Counted from the stretch's first letter, positions 21,760-36,700 are shown. The stretch: DNA of 64,000 nucleotides from Aphidius gifuensis (GCF_014905175.1 NC_057788.1:14843404-14907403), one strand, 5' to 3'. The notes: generated by a model not told the origin, from the letters alone. Numbers and translations are program-made.

Positions 21760-24700
21760 TTAAACTCCGACTTCATTAGTTTGTATATTTCCATTATGAT
21801 TTGCCATCCACCAATCCTTTACGTACGACAGTGATAGTCCATTATAAATCCAATCTCGCCAGCCAGTTCTCGTTTCACCATCGATTCTTGATTCTAAATT
21901 CTGGCATAGTGCTTTACGGTCGTGACTTCTGCCACTCCTTAAATCACAAAGTAGTCTCTTTCGGCACTCATCATTGCATATTGGTCGAACAGGTGAGTTT
22001 TTATAATAATGTCTGCAAAAATCAATGAAAATAAAGAAGTGAATAAACTGGGTACACTCAGAGAAGGATAAGTTAACAGTTAACATACCAATATGTTTAC
22101 ATTAAACATACAAAAGTTTAATGTTAAGATATATATATTAACAATAAACATAGATATCTTAACTGTTAACATACGCATGTTTATAGTTAACATACGTATC
22201 TTTACGCGGCCAAATATTTTGATGCGCCAGTCTACTTCTTGTCATCTTTTTTTTTTGACATTATATTGTGATACTATTCTAATTGTAATATAATATAATA
22301 TGTACTCGTGTTGTCACAAATTTATTTAAATTTAGTTTTTTTGTAAATTCATTCTTAATTTTACATTCAATTTTCATATTTACATACGTAAATGTCTTCA
22401 ACTATCAGCCTAACCTTCAAATTGTGTCAATTACAGATATCTTAATAGTTAACATACGCATATTAACTATTAAGATACGTATGTTTAATGTTAATATATA
22501 TATCTTTGATGTAAACTTATCAGCCACCACCCATTTTAACATGGCATATGTTAACATTAAACAGGATATGTTAACTGTTAACATATCCTTCTCTGTGTGT
22601 ACATTTAATTTTGAAATAATTATTTAATTTTGAAATAATTTTTTATTTTTTTGAAATTACGAAATTATATAATTGACATGCTTATAAACAGTTTCAATAC
22701 TTTTCAGGGCTATAGCCTGATCCGGGCAGGATGATGATGTGGTCAAGATAAAAATATTAAAAATTTTCTTTTGTTATACAGATCACCTGGTCGGGATAGT
22801 ACCCTATCAAATCCCTAATTTGGGTATCCTGATCCAGGCTTAGTCAAGATAAAATCATCAAATTGAAACATTTTTAATATTTTCACCTTAACCCTGGTAG
22901 AAAAATTCCATCAGCCCGACGTTGGCCCGACTTATTGGCCCGACTTTACATGTATAAGCATATATGCTTATACAGGTTAAGGAGGTTATGCACAAATTAC
23001 TCTTTTTTTTAAAAATATAATGAGAATCTTCTGAAATTTTGTACACAAGTAGATCTTTTCATTCTGAATACAACGGTATAATTATTTTCTTATGTTGATC
23101 GGTTAAATTTTTTGTAATTAATTATTGAAAATAATATTTAACATTGGCTCTTATGGAGATTTCAACCATTTTTTTCGGATAGAAAAAATGATGAAAAAGT
23201 CTTGAAAAAAATCACACATATACTAGAAACCGAGTTTTATTAATTGCGCGAAAAATTTTCATATGTTGATCGGTCAATTAATGAGTAATTAATTATAAAC
23301 TTTACAAAAATTAGATGTGGCAACGTATGGCATGTTCAAACACACACACATACCCGCAATCCCATATATTGTATATGGGGCGCAGGCGCTTTCCACTTTA
23401 TTTTTTTACAGTGTAGTCTGATTTCAGTTTTGTCTGTGACGTCAGAAGTGCCCCGCAACACCCGCAATGAATTTGTGCATAACCTCCTTAAGTCGGGCAG
23501 CGCTCACAAATTTCTACCAGGGAAGGCTGAATGTCAAAATGTTGAAAAAAATTCCCTCTCACAAATTTTGATCAAAGTAGGCTCATTTTTTAAGTAAAAT
23601 AAGGATCTATTTTATCAATTTTTTTTTGTAATTTTCTACCACGATTTAAGCGAGATAATTAGGGTCAAAGTTGACAACAATTAACACTTTTTACACACGC
23701 ATAGGAAGCATCGGCACGTTTTCACTTCTATTGAAAAAACGCTCTCACAAAAAATCTTTATTTTACTACAGCTTATACTTCTTTAAAGTACGAAAATAAT
23801 AATAAAAAAATCATCGATTTCTACTTCGGATTTTGAAAGTTATTAATTATTTAAGACGAAAATTTAGGGTCAAAAAGTACCGGGCGAAGCATTGAAAATC
23901 TGCTGAAGTAGATTAGTGTGTGTAAATACAAGCCGCCCACACTCATACTTCTAAAGATGCGGCAGTGAACTATAAAAAATGTAGACATAAGGGGGCGCTT
24001 ATTATTTCTTTAAACTAGAGTGGGTATAAGCAGAGTGAAGCCACCGAGGTCCCATTAGTCCGACATTTTGTGCTCGCCGTATGGAGTAGGTATAAGAAGT
24101 TTTCGTCACTTCCGAGCTCACCGTATGGAGTAGGTATAAGGGGGTTCCGTCACTTCCGAGGTAAAAATCATCTATATGGCTCCACTCTGCTTATACTCAC
24201 TCTACTTTAAACTATTACAAGGGTGCCTCTTTGAACCCAAAGAATTGTCCTACCTTGGGACATTCAGCAATTAAAGACTTTTACTTGAATTAAGTGAATG
24301 CACATTGGTCCTCAAAATTATTTTTCTCATTTTCAAGCAAATCTTTTTACAATATGCCTTAAAACTTTTTAATCGGAACAATTTAAAAATTAAAAGAAAA
24401 AAAAACATTTCTTAGTAACGAAATTTTTTAAATTAAGTATATAACCCTTTTGAAAAAACGAAAGTCTTCTTTTTCAAAAATTTAAAAACAGACACGAAAA
24501 ATTTTTTTACGTCTAGAAAGCACGTATAATCTAATACAAGGTAATAATCTCTGACAATCAACAAATTTTTACCTTATACAACAGTTTTTTTTAAAAAAAA
24601 AAGAAAATTTCATTTTTGTTTCAAATCCTTTAAGTTTTTTATGCAAGCATAGTTTTTCCATATCAAAGAATTAATACACTTGAATTTAGTGGAAATATAT

Positions 24701-27700
24701 TTATACAAAAAAATTTTTTTTATTCCGTTTTTATGTGTTCCACTTCGATTGAGTTGATGTTCTCAAATAAAAACCGGATTTTATTTCCTATGACAATAAT
24801 GAATATGATTTTTCTTTTTTTTTTGTTGCGAATGTGATGTTATTCAATGCAGTGCCGTAACAAAGAATTTTTGCGCCCTGGGCAAAATTATATTTTGCGC
24901 CCTATTTTTATCGATATAATATATGAAAAAAAAATCATTTGTTAGGTGTACCCTGGTAGAAATAATCTCTCCTGATTTTCTCCGGATTTTCTACGTAATT
25001 GAGACTTCCGGAGATATTTACGGATATCAAGAACTTCATCGTGAATCCACCATCATTCGCGATTTGAGTGAACGATCCCGGTTTCATGATAAATCCAGGA
25101 AGAATTTAATAAAAATAATAAAAATTTTTAAACACCATCGAAAATAACATTTTATTTACGGAGTAACCTCCAGACTATTTCTATAATATCTCCGGATTTT
25201 TTCCGGAATTTTGACTTTAAAAAACAAACACAAAAAAATGGAAAAATTAATAAGAAAAAGTAGAAATAAGAGTTTGCATACGAAAAATAAAAAAGAAATT
25301 TTTTCTGAAAAAATCCAGAGAAAACCCGAAAAAACTCCGGAATAATACCGGAAGTCTCAATTGCGTAGAAAATCTGGAGAAATCCGGAGATAATCTGGAG
25401 AAAATCCGGAGAGATTATTTCTACCAGGGGTGATATAGATGAAGAATGAATCATTACGAAATCAAAACAATTTTTGTCTTCTAGCATTGTCACTGGAAAA
25501 TTTATCTATGGTGCCTCCTGTGAGGTGTTTCAATTGTTTTGTGTTTCATTTGTATTCATCTATCATGATGTCATCGAAGTCTATTGAAGATACAATCAAT
25601 TTGGCACAATGATTCTATTTTATTATAGAAAAAATTGCAGAGAAATTAATCTAGATTATGAAATAATTTATTTGGTTACATCTAATCCTTAGCAAAAGTT
25701 GCCAATAGCTCTTTTTGATTAATTAATTATGGCAAATGTATCTAGGGAAAGAATGTAACCAAATATATTAATTCCTAGTCTCAATTGATTTTTAAGCAAT
25801 ATCTCCTATCATAAATTGAAATTATTGTCTAAAATAGCTAAAGAATTTATTTAGACTAGGAAATAATATATTTGGTTATACATTCTTTCCTCAGCAATAA
25901 TTGGCAATAGCTTTTTTATTAATTAATTATGGCAAATGTTGCTGATGTGACCAAATAAAAATTCCTTTGGCCTATAGTCAATATTAGTAGAATAAAAATC
26001 GGTCCATTATTTAACCTGCGTTCGTGGTTAAGTCTGTTAAGGATTTGGACGATTTTTTTCGAATATGAGAAAGAAATGAAATTTATACAGTAGATTTTGA
26101 AATACTAATACATTTTATGTGATTTTTGGTAATTGTTTGAAGCTTTTTTTTATTAATTTTAAAGTTGACAACTTTTAACATTGGCTCTTATTAGGGCTTC
26201 ATGCGGTACGAGACGAGACGAGATTCGACGAGTCTCGGTATCGGTCTCGCTCGTTCGCACCAGGTCTCGGTCTCGGTCTCGGTCTCGCAATTTTAAGATT
26301 TTAGGTCTCGGTCTCGTCTCGCAAGTATCGCCGGGTCTCGCTTTTATACTAATATTTATTCGTCCAAGTAAAGTAAAAAAAGTGATTGAATAATACCATG
26401 TATATCAAATTCGTGTAAAATAAAAACAATGAATATTGTATTACCCAATTTTTTTAAAATTATAAAATATAAAATAATGCAATAAATATTGAATTATTTT
26501 AATTAATAAATTGATTATTAATTTTAATATTAATAAAATTGATTAATCATACAAAATTATGACGAGAATTATTTTTATATACGACGTTTGTTTTTTATCG
26601 AGTATCCTATTTTTTCCATCTCATTTTCTAGTTCTTCAACAAATGTCATATTTGAAGAGGCGTTATCAGTTGTAATACCTTGAACTTCCGATTCTAAACC
26701 AAAGTTTTTTAAATTAGTCTGAGAAAAGTCTTTAGAAATGCCATAAACAAATAGTATATTTTCTTTTTTTTTTTTTTTACTTCATCGATATGTATTTTTT
26801 TTCCAAGAAGTAAATCATTGCTTTTGAAACATCAAATACAAAAAATATCAGTTGAGGAAAATATAATTGGCGTAACTTGAGTCTTTACAATTTTCATTGA
26901 TACATAAGGCTTGTAAATATCTTGTGACTCTGGCGTCAGTGCCCTACTGTGCAGTGTCTTACTGTGCAGGAATATAACAGTTCTTTTTTTTGAATATGAT
27001 TCGATACGGTAAAAAAAATATTATTTAAAATTTTCAGAGTCTCGCGAGACTAGCGAGACTTTCAGACGATAGTCTCGGTCTCGGTCTCGGTCTCGCGTCT
27101 CGCGAGACGACGCATGCGAGACCGAGACTAGTCTCGGTACCGCATGAAGCCCTAGCTCTTATGGAGAATGCGATTTTTGTCAAAAAAAAATCCATTAAAA
27201 TACCAATATCTCCAATCGACAATATGACATCATGAAAAAAAATAAAAGAGGTTTGGAGCTTAGTTTTTTTACAATTAATAATTGAAGTATAAAAAAATTT
27301 ATTTTTATGAGGAATTATTGAAAAATTATTAGAGACCTCTTGCGGATGACTTCTAGAAACACAATATTTTATGCGAAAAAGACAAAAAACAGAGAAAAAA
27401 TGTTGTCTCACTCTTCGTTTTAAAAAAATCGTCCAAATCCCTTAAAATACGATGTTAGTGATAGGTAGAATTAGGTAGAATTTTAAAGTATAGAGGATCG
27501 TGTCTTGGCCGTTGTCAGAAGAAACAAAGAAAAAATTTCAATCGAAATTATTAAGTATTTTTTAATTTAGGTCGTATTTTGCATTTTTAATATTGTTTTT
27601 GGACGATTGTCTCTAAACGAACAATGGCAATAATAAGGACGATTACCTTCAAATTTAGAAAGACAATCATGTTTATGTAATACCCGAATGATCATAAATG

Positions 27701-30700
27701 ACAGTAGTCAATTTATTTCCTGAAAATAAATTTTTTTTTCAATTGTTTTAAAAAGAATATTTTTTTTCTTGTCACGCACTTCTAAGTGCGCCCCTCTTTA
27801 CACTGCGCCCTGGGCAGTTGCCCCTCTTGCCCACCCCTTGTTACGGCACTGATTCAATGCTATTTATTCGAGGGTTCGAGGATTTCATAGCATAATCTGA
27901 GAAGTATTTCTTGATGCAAAAGAATATCACACCATTCATCTATGTATCAAAAATAAACTTACTTGTAGTATCTTTCAAAACTTGCAGGCTCGTTTGTCAT
28001 TTTATCAATCAATGAGTCCCAATCTTTTGGTAACAGTGATGGCATTTTGTATTCGTCTCTAGCACTATACAATTTGTACCAAATTGGATAGTCATACAAA
28101 TTAGCCTCTTTAAGATTCATCACCCAACTTTCATGATCAACGACCATCCTTGTTGATTGAGGATGATCTCCGTCAATGTAATATATTCTGTATCCAGGAT
28201 TCAAATCATAATATGGAGAGACTGACGGCCCAATATATGCAATACTCACAGCTCTACCTAAATCCGAAGTGTCATAGAATAATTGAAATTCATCATAGTG
28301 AGTATGACCGAAGAATTGAGCAGTTATCGTCGATTCATAACGATTTATAATATGATAATAATTTCTTGACCATACTTTAAGACAATCTGAATGACCGGGG
28401 GGAATGTGTCCAATAATATGAACTTTTTCATCATTCATTTCAGCTCCTTGAAGTTCATAAACTAACCATTGGAGTTCAGAAACCGGATCAGTGCTATTAA
28501 TCAATAACCACCAATTTTTATTATTACAATAATTCATATTGACTGAGAGAATTCTGAAACCAGGTCGTACCAAAACAGAATAAAATGCACCTCTTCTTAC
28601 GGTATGTGAGACTCCAGCAGGTAACCAACGCTTCCATTGTTTATCAAGTTCATCATAAAGCCAAGAAATACTACTTTCTTCCGGTACAAAAGGTGGAGGA
28701 AAGCTATTAACTGGAGCTGATTCATGATTGCCAAGTGCTGGAAATATTGGTACACCAGGGAATGTTTCAATCATTTGTGTTACTGTTTCTCGTAAAATTT
28801 TCAAATTTTCTTCTCTCGTTTGATTCCACACATCATGAGGAGGTAAATCTCCAGTCCAAAGTATATAGTCGATATCAGAATGTGTATCTTGAATGTGTTT
28901 AAGCATATGATCAATTGTTCTTTTCGGTGTATCACATTTTCTATAGTCACCCCATCGACCAGCAGCTGCTGATGCTGTTAGTGGTGCGCCATTCGTCAAT
29001 CTGCAACACAATGGTTCATTGCAAGCAGCATTTGCTCCTTCTTGATAATACGGATCATAATGAGTATCAGATATATGCAAAACTTTGAATGTTGGTGCAC
29101 TTTCTTTTGGAGCAATTGGTGGTTTTATTGATGGTTTCTTGACTGGTGGAAATGCAACCTCCCATTCATGTTGGGGATTATAAGCATCATCACATGCATC
29201 ACCAATCACAAAGCTACATATTTGTGATGGTCCCATGTTCACTTGCTTCAAAACATAGATGACTTCACCCTAAAATTAAAGAAGTAAAAACATTATAAAA
29301 AATTGTAAAAAGAGACGATTATTGATATATAAATTGATGGAAAGACTATACTAGCTGATTGAACTACACCGATTTTCAATGGTTTTCCTGGGCTATAATA
29401 AGTTGAATGCATTGTAAAAGTCGACATCCATTACTGTTGCAAAAAGTAAATAATTGTAAAAAGAGAATTGACTCTTAAAACGTAAAAGAGGAGATCATGT
29501 AAGAGCTTCTCCAGGAAGTATGGCACGTTAAACAACTCATTTTTATATAAATTGATGAAAAATGATTAATAAAAAGTATTATACATTGAGAAAAAATTTT
29601 TTTTTTATTTATTTTAAGTTCCCGAGACGAAATTTTTTAGTCTCTCGATGCGAGACGGCAGCATTTGTCTCTGAAAATTGCCTTACTGAGTGCCACATGC
29701 TTTTAAAAATAGGGTAATTTAATAAAACAATTAAAAAGAAAAAAAATATTGCAATTATTTAAACAAATTAAGTTTTATTTAACAAACAACATATTGTTAT
29801 GAAAAATTCTTAACTTTACGTGGGCTTGAACTGGGGTCTCCTGGGTGACATTCCTTTATCTAACTTACTTAATCACAGCAGTCATGATAACGATCAAACA
29901 ATATTTTGTCTATTTAAACACTCAAGTGCTGGTTTTTCATTGAGAGACGAAAAAACAGAGACGTTTCAAGGGGTGCGTTCCGTGGCTATCCAGTCCGTAC
30001 AAACTTCAAAATGGCGACGAAAAAAATGAAAATTCTAATAATGTTAAAAGTTACTATGATACATCATCACTATAGCCAAAGAGAAGGCCAGAGATTTATA
30101 ATAACTTAAAATATTAAGTATTAGTATTTTTTTCAGGTTTAAGTTGACAGAGTTTCTATTTAATTATTTTAAATCTGTCGAATAAATTGGCTAACGTCAA
30201 ATTTGATCAGATATTTTCAAATGAAAAAAATCAGATCTACCACAACAAAGGATCAAAATATTTCCAAACTCCGCCATTTTGAAGTTCGTACGGACTGGAT
30301 AGCCACGGAACGCACCCAAGGGCTCATCAAATGTGCAATGTTGAATAAGCCCGGGAAAAAATTCCGACGATCGTTGACGATCGTATATGCACGATCGTGG
30401 AAGACAACGCTTTTGTCCACGTCTCGGGTGATCTTCAAAGATCTTCAGCGATCTGTGGCGATCTGTGGTGATCTGTGGCGATCTGTGGCGATCTGTGGCG
30501 ATCTTCAGCGATATGTTAAGGTCTTTTGATCTTCGAATATCGCAGAATGTATTTCAAGATCATCAAAGATCGTGGACGATCAGAAAGAAAAACGAAAAAC
30601 TACTTTAAATAAATATTTCACGAAATTTTAGGAAGAAATAGTGAGTTTTTTATGTTTTATGTATAAAGATCGTCACAGATCGCTGAAGATCTTTAAAGAT

Positions 30701-33700
30701 CGTCACAGATCAGTGAAGACCTTTAAAGATCTTTAAAGATCGTTGACGATCTGTGACGATCTTTGTAGATAAAACATAAAAACTCAATATTTCTTTCTAA
30801 AATGTCGTAAAATATTTATTTAAAGTAGTTTTAATTGTTTTTCCTCGTTTTATTTTTTTTCTGATTTTCCACGATCTTTGATGATCTTTGAAGATCGCCA
30901 CAGATTGCCACAGATCGTTGAAGATCTTTGAAGATCACCCGAGACGTGGACAAAAGCGTTGTCTTCCACGATCGTCAACGATCGTCGAAATTTTTTCCCG
31001 GGAGCCCTTGAAACGTCTTTGCAGTTGCATTCAAAATGTATGTAAAGAACATTCAAAGACGCGTGTCTTCTAACGGAAGATGATTTGAAGGTCGACAATG
31101 ATATAATTATAATAATAATATGATTTACTAAAAATAAGCTCATAACATAGTAAACTTAAAAAAGATCTGATCCATTTGACCGATTTATCCTGACAGTGTT
31201 TTAGCTAAGAATGGATGGAGCTTCTCTGTTCAGGATATATGAAGGTTTACCTGATGATACCCTGAACAGGAAACCTTAACGTGTTACTCTAGTAAACTCG
31301 AGACCTCTGGCGGATGGAGTATAAAAACATAATATTTTCTATGAGTGCGAAAAGGATAAAAAAAAGAAAAAAATATTGTTTCTCACTTCCACTCATGTAT
31401 TTAGACAAAGACAAAAATTTATTTTTCTATTCTATGAACAAAATATTTTAGGTTAGAAAATTATTATTTAACTAAAAAATTCGTCTTTTTTTCCTCTACA
31501 GGCTGATAGTTTTTGAGAATTCTCCAACTTTTACTTTTATATGAAAGTTTAAGTTGAACCCAAAAAAAAGTAAAATCTTCCTGTCTCACCGTGTTCAACC
31601 TCGAAAAAAATAGCAACTTTAATAGTTTATTATGAACAAACAAAGTTACCTAGCACAAAAAAAAAGTTATGAATAGATGTATTTCTTTGCATAGAATCGT
31701 TTTTTATTAATTACATTGGTCTCTAACTATTTTGACTTTACTCGAGTAACACCTTAATGAAAAATATAAAATTTTTGAAATAATTTAATGAATCAGATGT
31801 TTACAATTTATATTATAAATAATGATTCATATGTAATATACATACACGGAGAGAAATCCGCAGCATATATTACTGTAGTGGTATCATAAAAATCATGGCC
31901 GACGTCATTTCAGCGACTAATTCCCACTTACTATAATGATTATTATTATATTTCATCTAAATTTTTTACTGTAGTCTGCCGGAATTTTTGAAGTCTTGAG
32001 TTATTGGTATATTTTAGACCAGAAATTACTGTAGTGTACAGCAAGTTTTCCCGCCAGATGACACGAATATTTTTTGTAAATCAAGTGTGTTCCTAACCTC
32101 TTCTGAAAAAGTTTATTATTTTTATTTTATTAAGGGAGTTCGAACAACACTTGATTATCTTTAACTTTTTTTTAAATTTTCAGAGTAGGTTTATGAAATA
32201 GTTATCTATCTTATGCCAAAATTTCAAAAGTCTACCCCCGCTAGTAAAATAGTTATCAATATTCAAAGTCAACAACTTTTAGCGTGTACGCTTACGGGAT
32301 AGTCGAAAAATGTTAAAAAAAAAACAACATATATCAAATTTTTACCATGTTCTTGTCTCCACACCTAAATAAAAAACTATCTGTATGAAACTTTAAAATC
32401 TTAGAATAATTATAGAAAAAAAAAAAATTCAAGTTCCTGGCTAGAAAGTTTAACAATCATTGTTTAAAAAAAAAAAAAAAGTCAAAGAGTGAAGGAGTGG
32501 AGGTAACAAAATACGTTTGTGTGCATATAGATACACACAACCGCACATGTATTGGTGGAAAACAGGACCGTCTACGCAGAAAAAAGTGAAGGGTGCCGCA
32601 TAAAATTTTATAAATTTTTACTGTAGCATTGAGGGGCCCACTAGGTCACATTTCTTGTTTGTACTTTTTTCGTTCGAACTTAATGAATCTAAATAAAAAT
32701 GCGGTGAAACACATGAAAATTATAAAATGGTTTATTTTTTAAAAATTAATAAACACGTTACATTTTTATTTTGATGTTAAAACAATAAGGTTTTATTTAA
32801 TTTTTTGTGTTGTTTTTTTTTTTTGTTTTGATTAAAATTACTGTAGTGTAGTAGAAAATTTTAGTCGATCCTGGTGGCCTCTCCACGCAACTTCTAAATT
32901 TCCAGTAGATTACAGTAAAATTTGTTTGATACTTTACAGCATTGTTTGCTGCGGATTTCTCTCCGTGTAGAATTTTATTTTATTTTTAATGTGTTCTATC
33001 TATGCATGGAAAATATATATGGCTAAAAAACATGAATTTGTTTGTTTCATCATTTATCATATTTATTTTTTCTTTCATTATATTTAAGTATTGTAATATT
33101 GAATTTAATAATAGATGATTATGAAATTAATTAGTGAATTATTAATAAGTTAAATAGTTGGCAATCCTAGTGAAAATAATTTTTCTGGAATCGCACTCGA
33201 TCATTCCACAACCGCTTCAAATTATTACGACATTTATATACCTATTCAAATTCCGTAAAATATTTTTGACGGGATCGCTCCAGAAAAACGTCAGAAAAAT
33301 TCAAGTTTGTATATAAAAAAAAAAAAATTTTAAATATTTTGTTCCAATATCATACGGCTGCTACACTGATAAGATGAAAAAATTTGTACAGTTTCCAATA
33401 AAAATCTTCGATTTATTTATTTCATCTTCATTTTACACATAGAATTTAAACTAATTAAGAAATTTTCTAAATAGAAAATTTTCGGAAAATTACTAGAACG
33501 ATTAATGGAAATCTGCATAGTAATTCTTCTAAAAATTTACTGGAAATTATTTCCAGAAAATGCTAACTAGAAAATTTCCAGAAAATTACTAGAACGATTA
33601 ATGGAAATCTGCATAGTAATTCTATCAGAAATTTACTGGAAATCATTTCCAGAAATGCTTACTAGTAAATTTCCAGTAACTTACCATACCATTCCAGTAA

Positions 33701-36700
33701 CATACCATAACATTTATTTGAAATCGACTATGATATTGCTTACTACCAATTTACTGGAAAATTACTGAAAAATTTTTCTGGTAGTGAAAGAAAATACCTT
33801 GACAATTATGAGGTGAGGTATATTAATTCCTTAGCTCCATTTTTTCTTTACATACATCTTTTCCTTAGTAATTTAATTTATTCAAATAAATTGCTATGAT
33901 TATATAATAATTGTTTTTTGAAATTAATTTTCTTTTTTTTTATTTATTAAATAAATAAAAATCCCACGGACAAGCAGTAGCTGAGGAAAAGATGGAGCTA
34001 AGAACTTAATGTTGCTTAAAACATAATTTTTTTGGCAACATTAATTCTTTAGCTCCATCTTTTCCTTAGCTACTGCTTGTCCTTGGACGTTTTTTAATTA
34101 TTCAATAAATAAACTACCTGCAATTTTATTTTGAAAAGATAAAAATGTCCAAGGAAAAGCAGTAGCTACGAAAAAGAAGTAGCTAAGGAATTATGTTGCT
34201 TAAAACATAATTTTTTTGGCAACATTAATTTCGTAGCTCCATCTTTTCCTTACCCACTGCTTGTCCTTGAGATTTTTATTTTTATAAAATAAAATAACAT
34301 GTAATTTATCTATTAAATGAATGAATATCCCAAAAACAAGCAATAGCTAAGGAATTGATGTTGCTGAAAACATAATTTTTTTGGCAACATTAATTCCTTA
34401 GCTACTGCTCGTCTTTTGGATTTTTATTTATTTAATAGATAAACTACATGTTATTTTATTTTTTTTAAATAAAAATCCCAAGGACAAGCAGTAGGTAAGG
34501 AAGAGATGAAGATACAAAATTAACGTTGCCAAAAAAATTATGTTTTAACCAACATTGATTCCTTAACTCCATCATTCCCAAATTTACAGAAAGCAGAACC
34601 AGAAAAGTTCTCCAGTAATTTTCCAGTAAATTGATAGTCAACTTTACTGGTAAATTACCGGAAATATACCAGTTATGTATTCTGGAAATACGTGGTTATC
34701 TGGGTAAGAATTTTTTCAATCAACAGTTATCAATAATATGTGAATTTAATTCGAGTTGAATCCGATTTGAAGGTTAGTGCTGACAATCTCACAACAGAGA
34801 AGACAAATTAATTTTTATTTATTTATTTTTCTATTGTTTCAATATTATTGATCAATTTGTCATAAATGATCATGCATTGAGATAATCGATATATTTTTAT
34901 TGATATCCCTGGTAGAAATATTTCTCCGCCATTATACTTCATTTTTGGGCTATTTCCGGAGAAATTACTCCGGCATGAGATTGATGGCGATGAAATTACT
35001 CGACATGAAATCAGTGCTGGATTTTTGTCTCTTTCATTGATCGATCTGAAAGATCTCATGCCAAAATAATTTTGCCGGTACTATTTTCATACTGACGAAA
35101 TTATTCCGGCATCCATCTCATGCCGGAGTAATATTCCAACCGGGGATAATACGACTATTATTTTAAATTTTGAAAATATTATAAAAGGCTTTAGTTTACC
35201 CGCTTAGAAACTGATATATGATTGGCTGCATAAGCCACCCTTTTTTTGGTTGGAAATGTGTTTTTACTCGTTTTTTACCGGTAAAAAACGCTTTAAAAAT
35301 AAAAACTCGGTAAATCAACAACCCTAGCTTAAAAGAAATATATTTTTATGAATATTTTTTTTCTGTATATAATTAAAAAAAAATCGAGTAGAAATTTAAT
35401 TATTTACAAACAACCTTAAAAAAAACTAACTTTTTTTTTTTTTCCTTGAATATCCTTTATTTTTTTCCATTGTCAAGCAATATTTGAGAAACCTAAAAAT
35501 TGAAAAGAATATCGTGAAACCTAGTCACGAAGTGTCGTCGATTGAAACCTTAGTGGAATTAATTGCTCATTATTTACAATTAGGCCCTGCGAGAAAATGT
35601 GAACAATAAACCTAATAGGGCCCACAAATATAAAAAAATTACTACGATTAAAAAAAAAAAAAAATATTAATTCGATTTAACATTAATCCATTCGGTTCGT
35701 AGGTTTGATAAATGACAAAGTGTGACACCACATATTGTTGAATAAAAAAAAAAGAATAATGCATCTAATAATTTAAAAAAAATATCGTGAAATCTACTAA
35801 TGGAGCGTCATCGATTGAAACCTTAATCAACGTAATCAATCAATTTTAGGTTTTGAACCTAGCTCTAAAATTAAGATTGTTAAAGCCCAAATATTTAAGT
35901 AAGAAATTACATCGATTTTGGAAGAAATAAATAGAAAATAAAACAAAATTCAATTGAAAAGTTAAAAAGTTATCGCAACATAACAAAAATTCACATGAAA
36001 AGCAAAAACGCTTTTTTCCGTGCCATTTTAAAGATAGTCGCTGATTACTTCGAAAATTTATGGTTGTCAGCCAGCTGAATTATGCAGTGCCGTAACAAGG
36101 GGTGGGCAAGAGGGGCAACTGCCCAGGGCGCAGTGTAAAGGGGGGTGCACTTAGAAGCGCGTCACAAGAAAAAAAATATTCTTTTTTAAACAATTAAAAA
36201 AAAAATTATATTTTCAGGAAAGAAATTGACTACTGTCATTTATGATCATTCAGATATTACATAAACATGATTGTCTTTCTAAATTTTGAAGTTAATCGTC
36301 CTCATTATTGTCATTTGTCATTTAGAGACAATCGTTCTAAAACAATATTAAAAATGCAAAATAAGACGTAAAATAAAAAATATACTTAATAATTTGAATT
36401 GAAATTTTTTTTTGTTTCTTCTGACAACGGCCAAGACACGATCCTCTATACTCTAAAATTCTACCTAATTCTACCTATCACTAACATCGTACTATAACCG
36501 ACTTAACCAGTAACGCAGGTTAACATGGACCGATTTTTATTCTGCTTGTATTGACTATATATGCCAAAGGTTTGCCTATCCTTTTTTTAATTGACATAAA
36601 TTGAGATGATTATGGCAAATGGCTGAGAAATTAATTCAGATTACAAATTTATTTATTTGGTCACATCCTTTTCTTAGCAACATTTGCCATAATTAATTAA

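Larger units (their letters stand above)
24850..27851. mobile_element. hAT-like element CAGTGCCGTAACAA, copy A, with nested insertions
   Basis: It starts CAGTGCCGTAACAAAG and ends CTTGTTACGGCACTG, with the 8-bp duplication ATTCAATG on each side. Subterminal GCGCCCTGGGCA and its inverse are near both ends. Two further elements are embedded (24952-25429 and 26192-27154). Copy B at 36085-37350 lies in the opposite orientation and lacks them. The interior includes the GCTAAGGAA/TTTGGTTACATTC fold-back (25640-25990). Non-autonomous. Confidence 0.95.
22013..27962 (-). other. Sphingomyelinase intron 4, filled by nested transposons
   Basis: The intron runs from GTAAGT at 27962 to TTTTTGCAG at 22013. 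About two thirds is assigned to the elements listed separately at 22055, 22892, 23523 and 24850. The remainder (22602-22890 with CCTGATC words, and 24270-24840) is AT-rich with no recognised feature. Confidence 0.8.

Noticed and set aside
27034..27411. 125-codon Arg/Ser-rich frame
   Set aside because: Runs across the GGTCTC array and the hAT-like element boundary; artefact of the repeats.
27959..27961. Stop codon directly after the large sphingomyelinase exon as the true end of the protein
   Set aside because: CAA|GTAAGT is a good donor, and the exon at 22012-21760 supplies the expected Cys-rich C-terminus in the correct phase.
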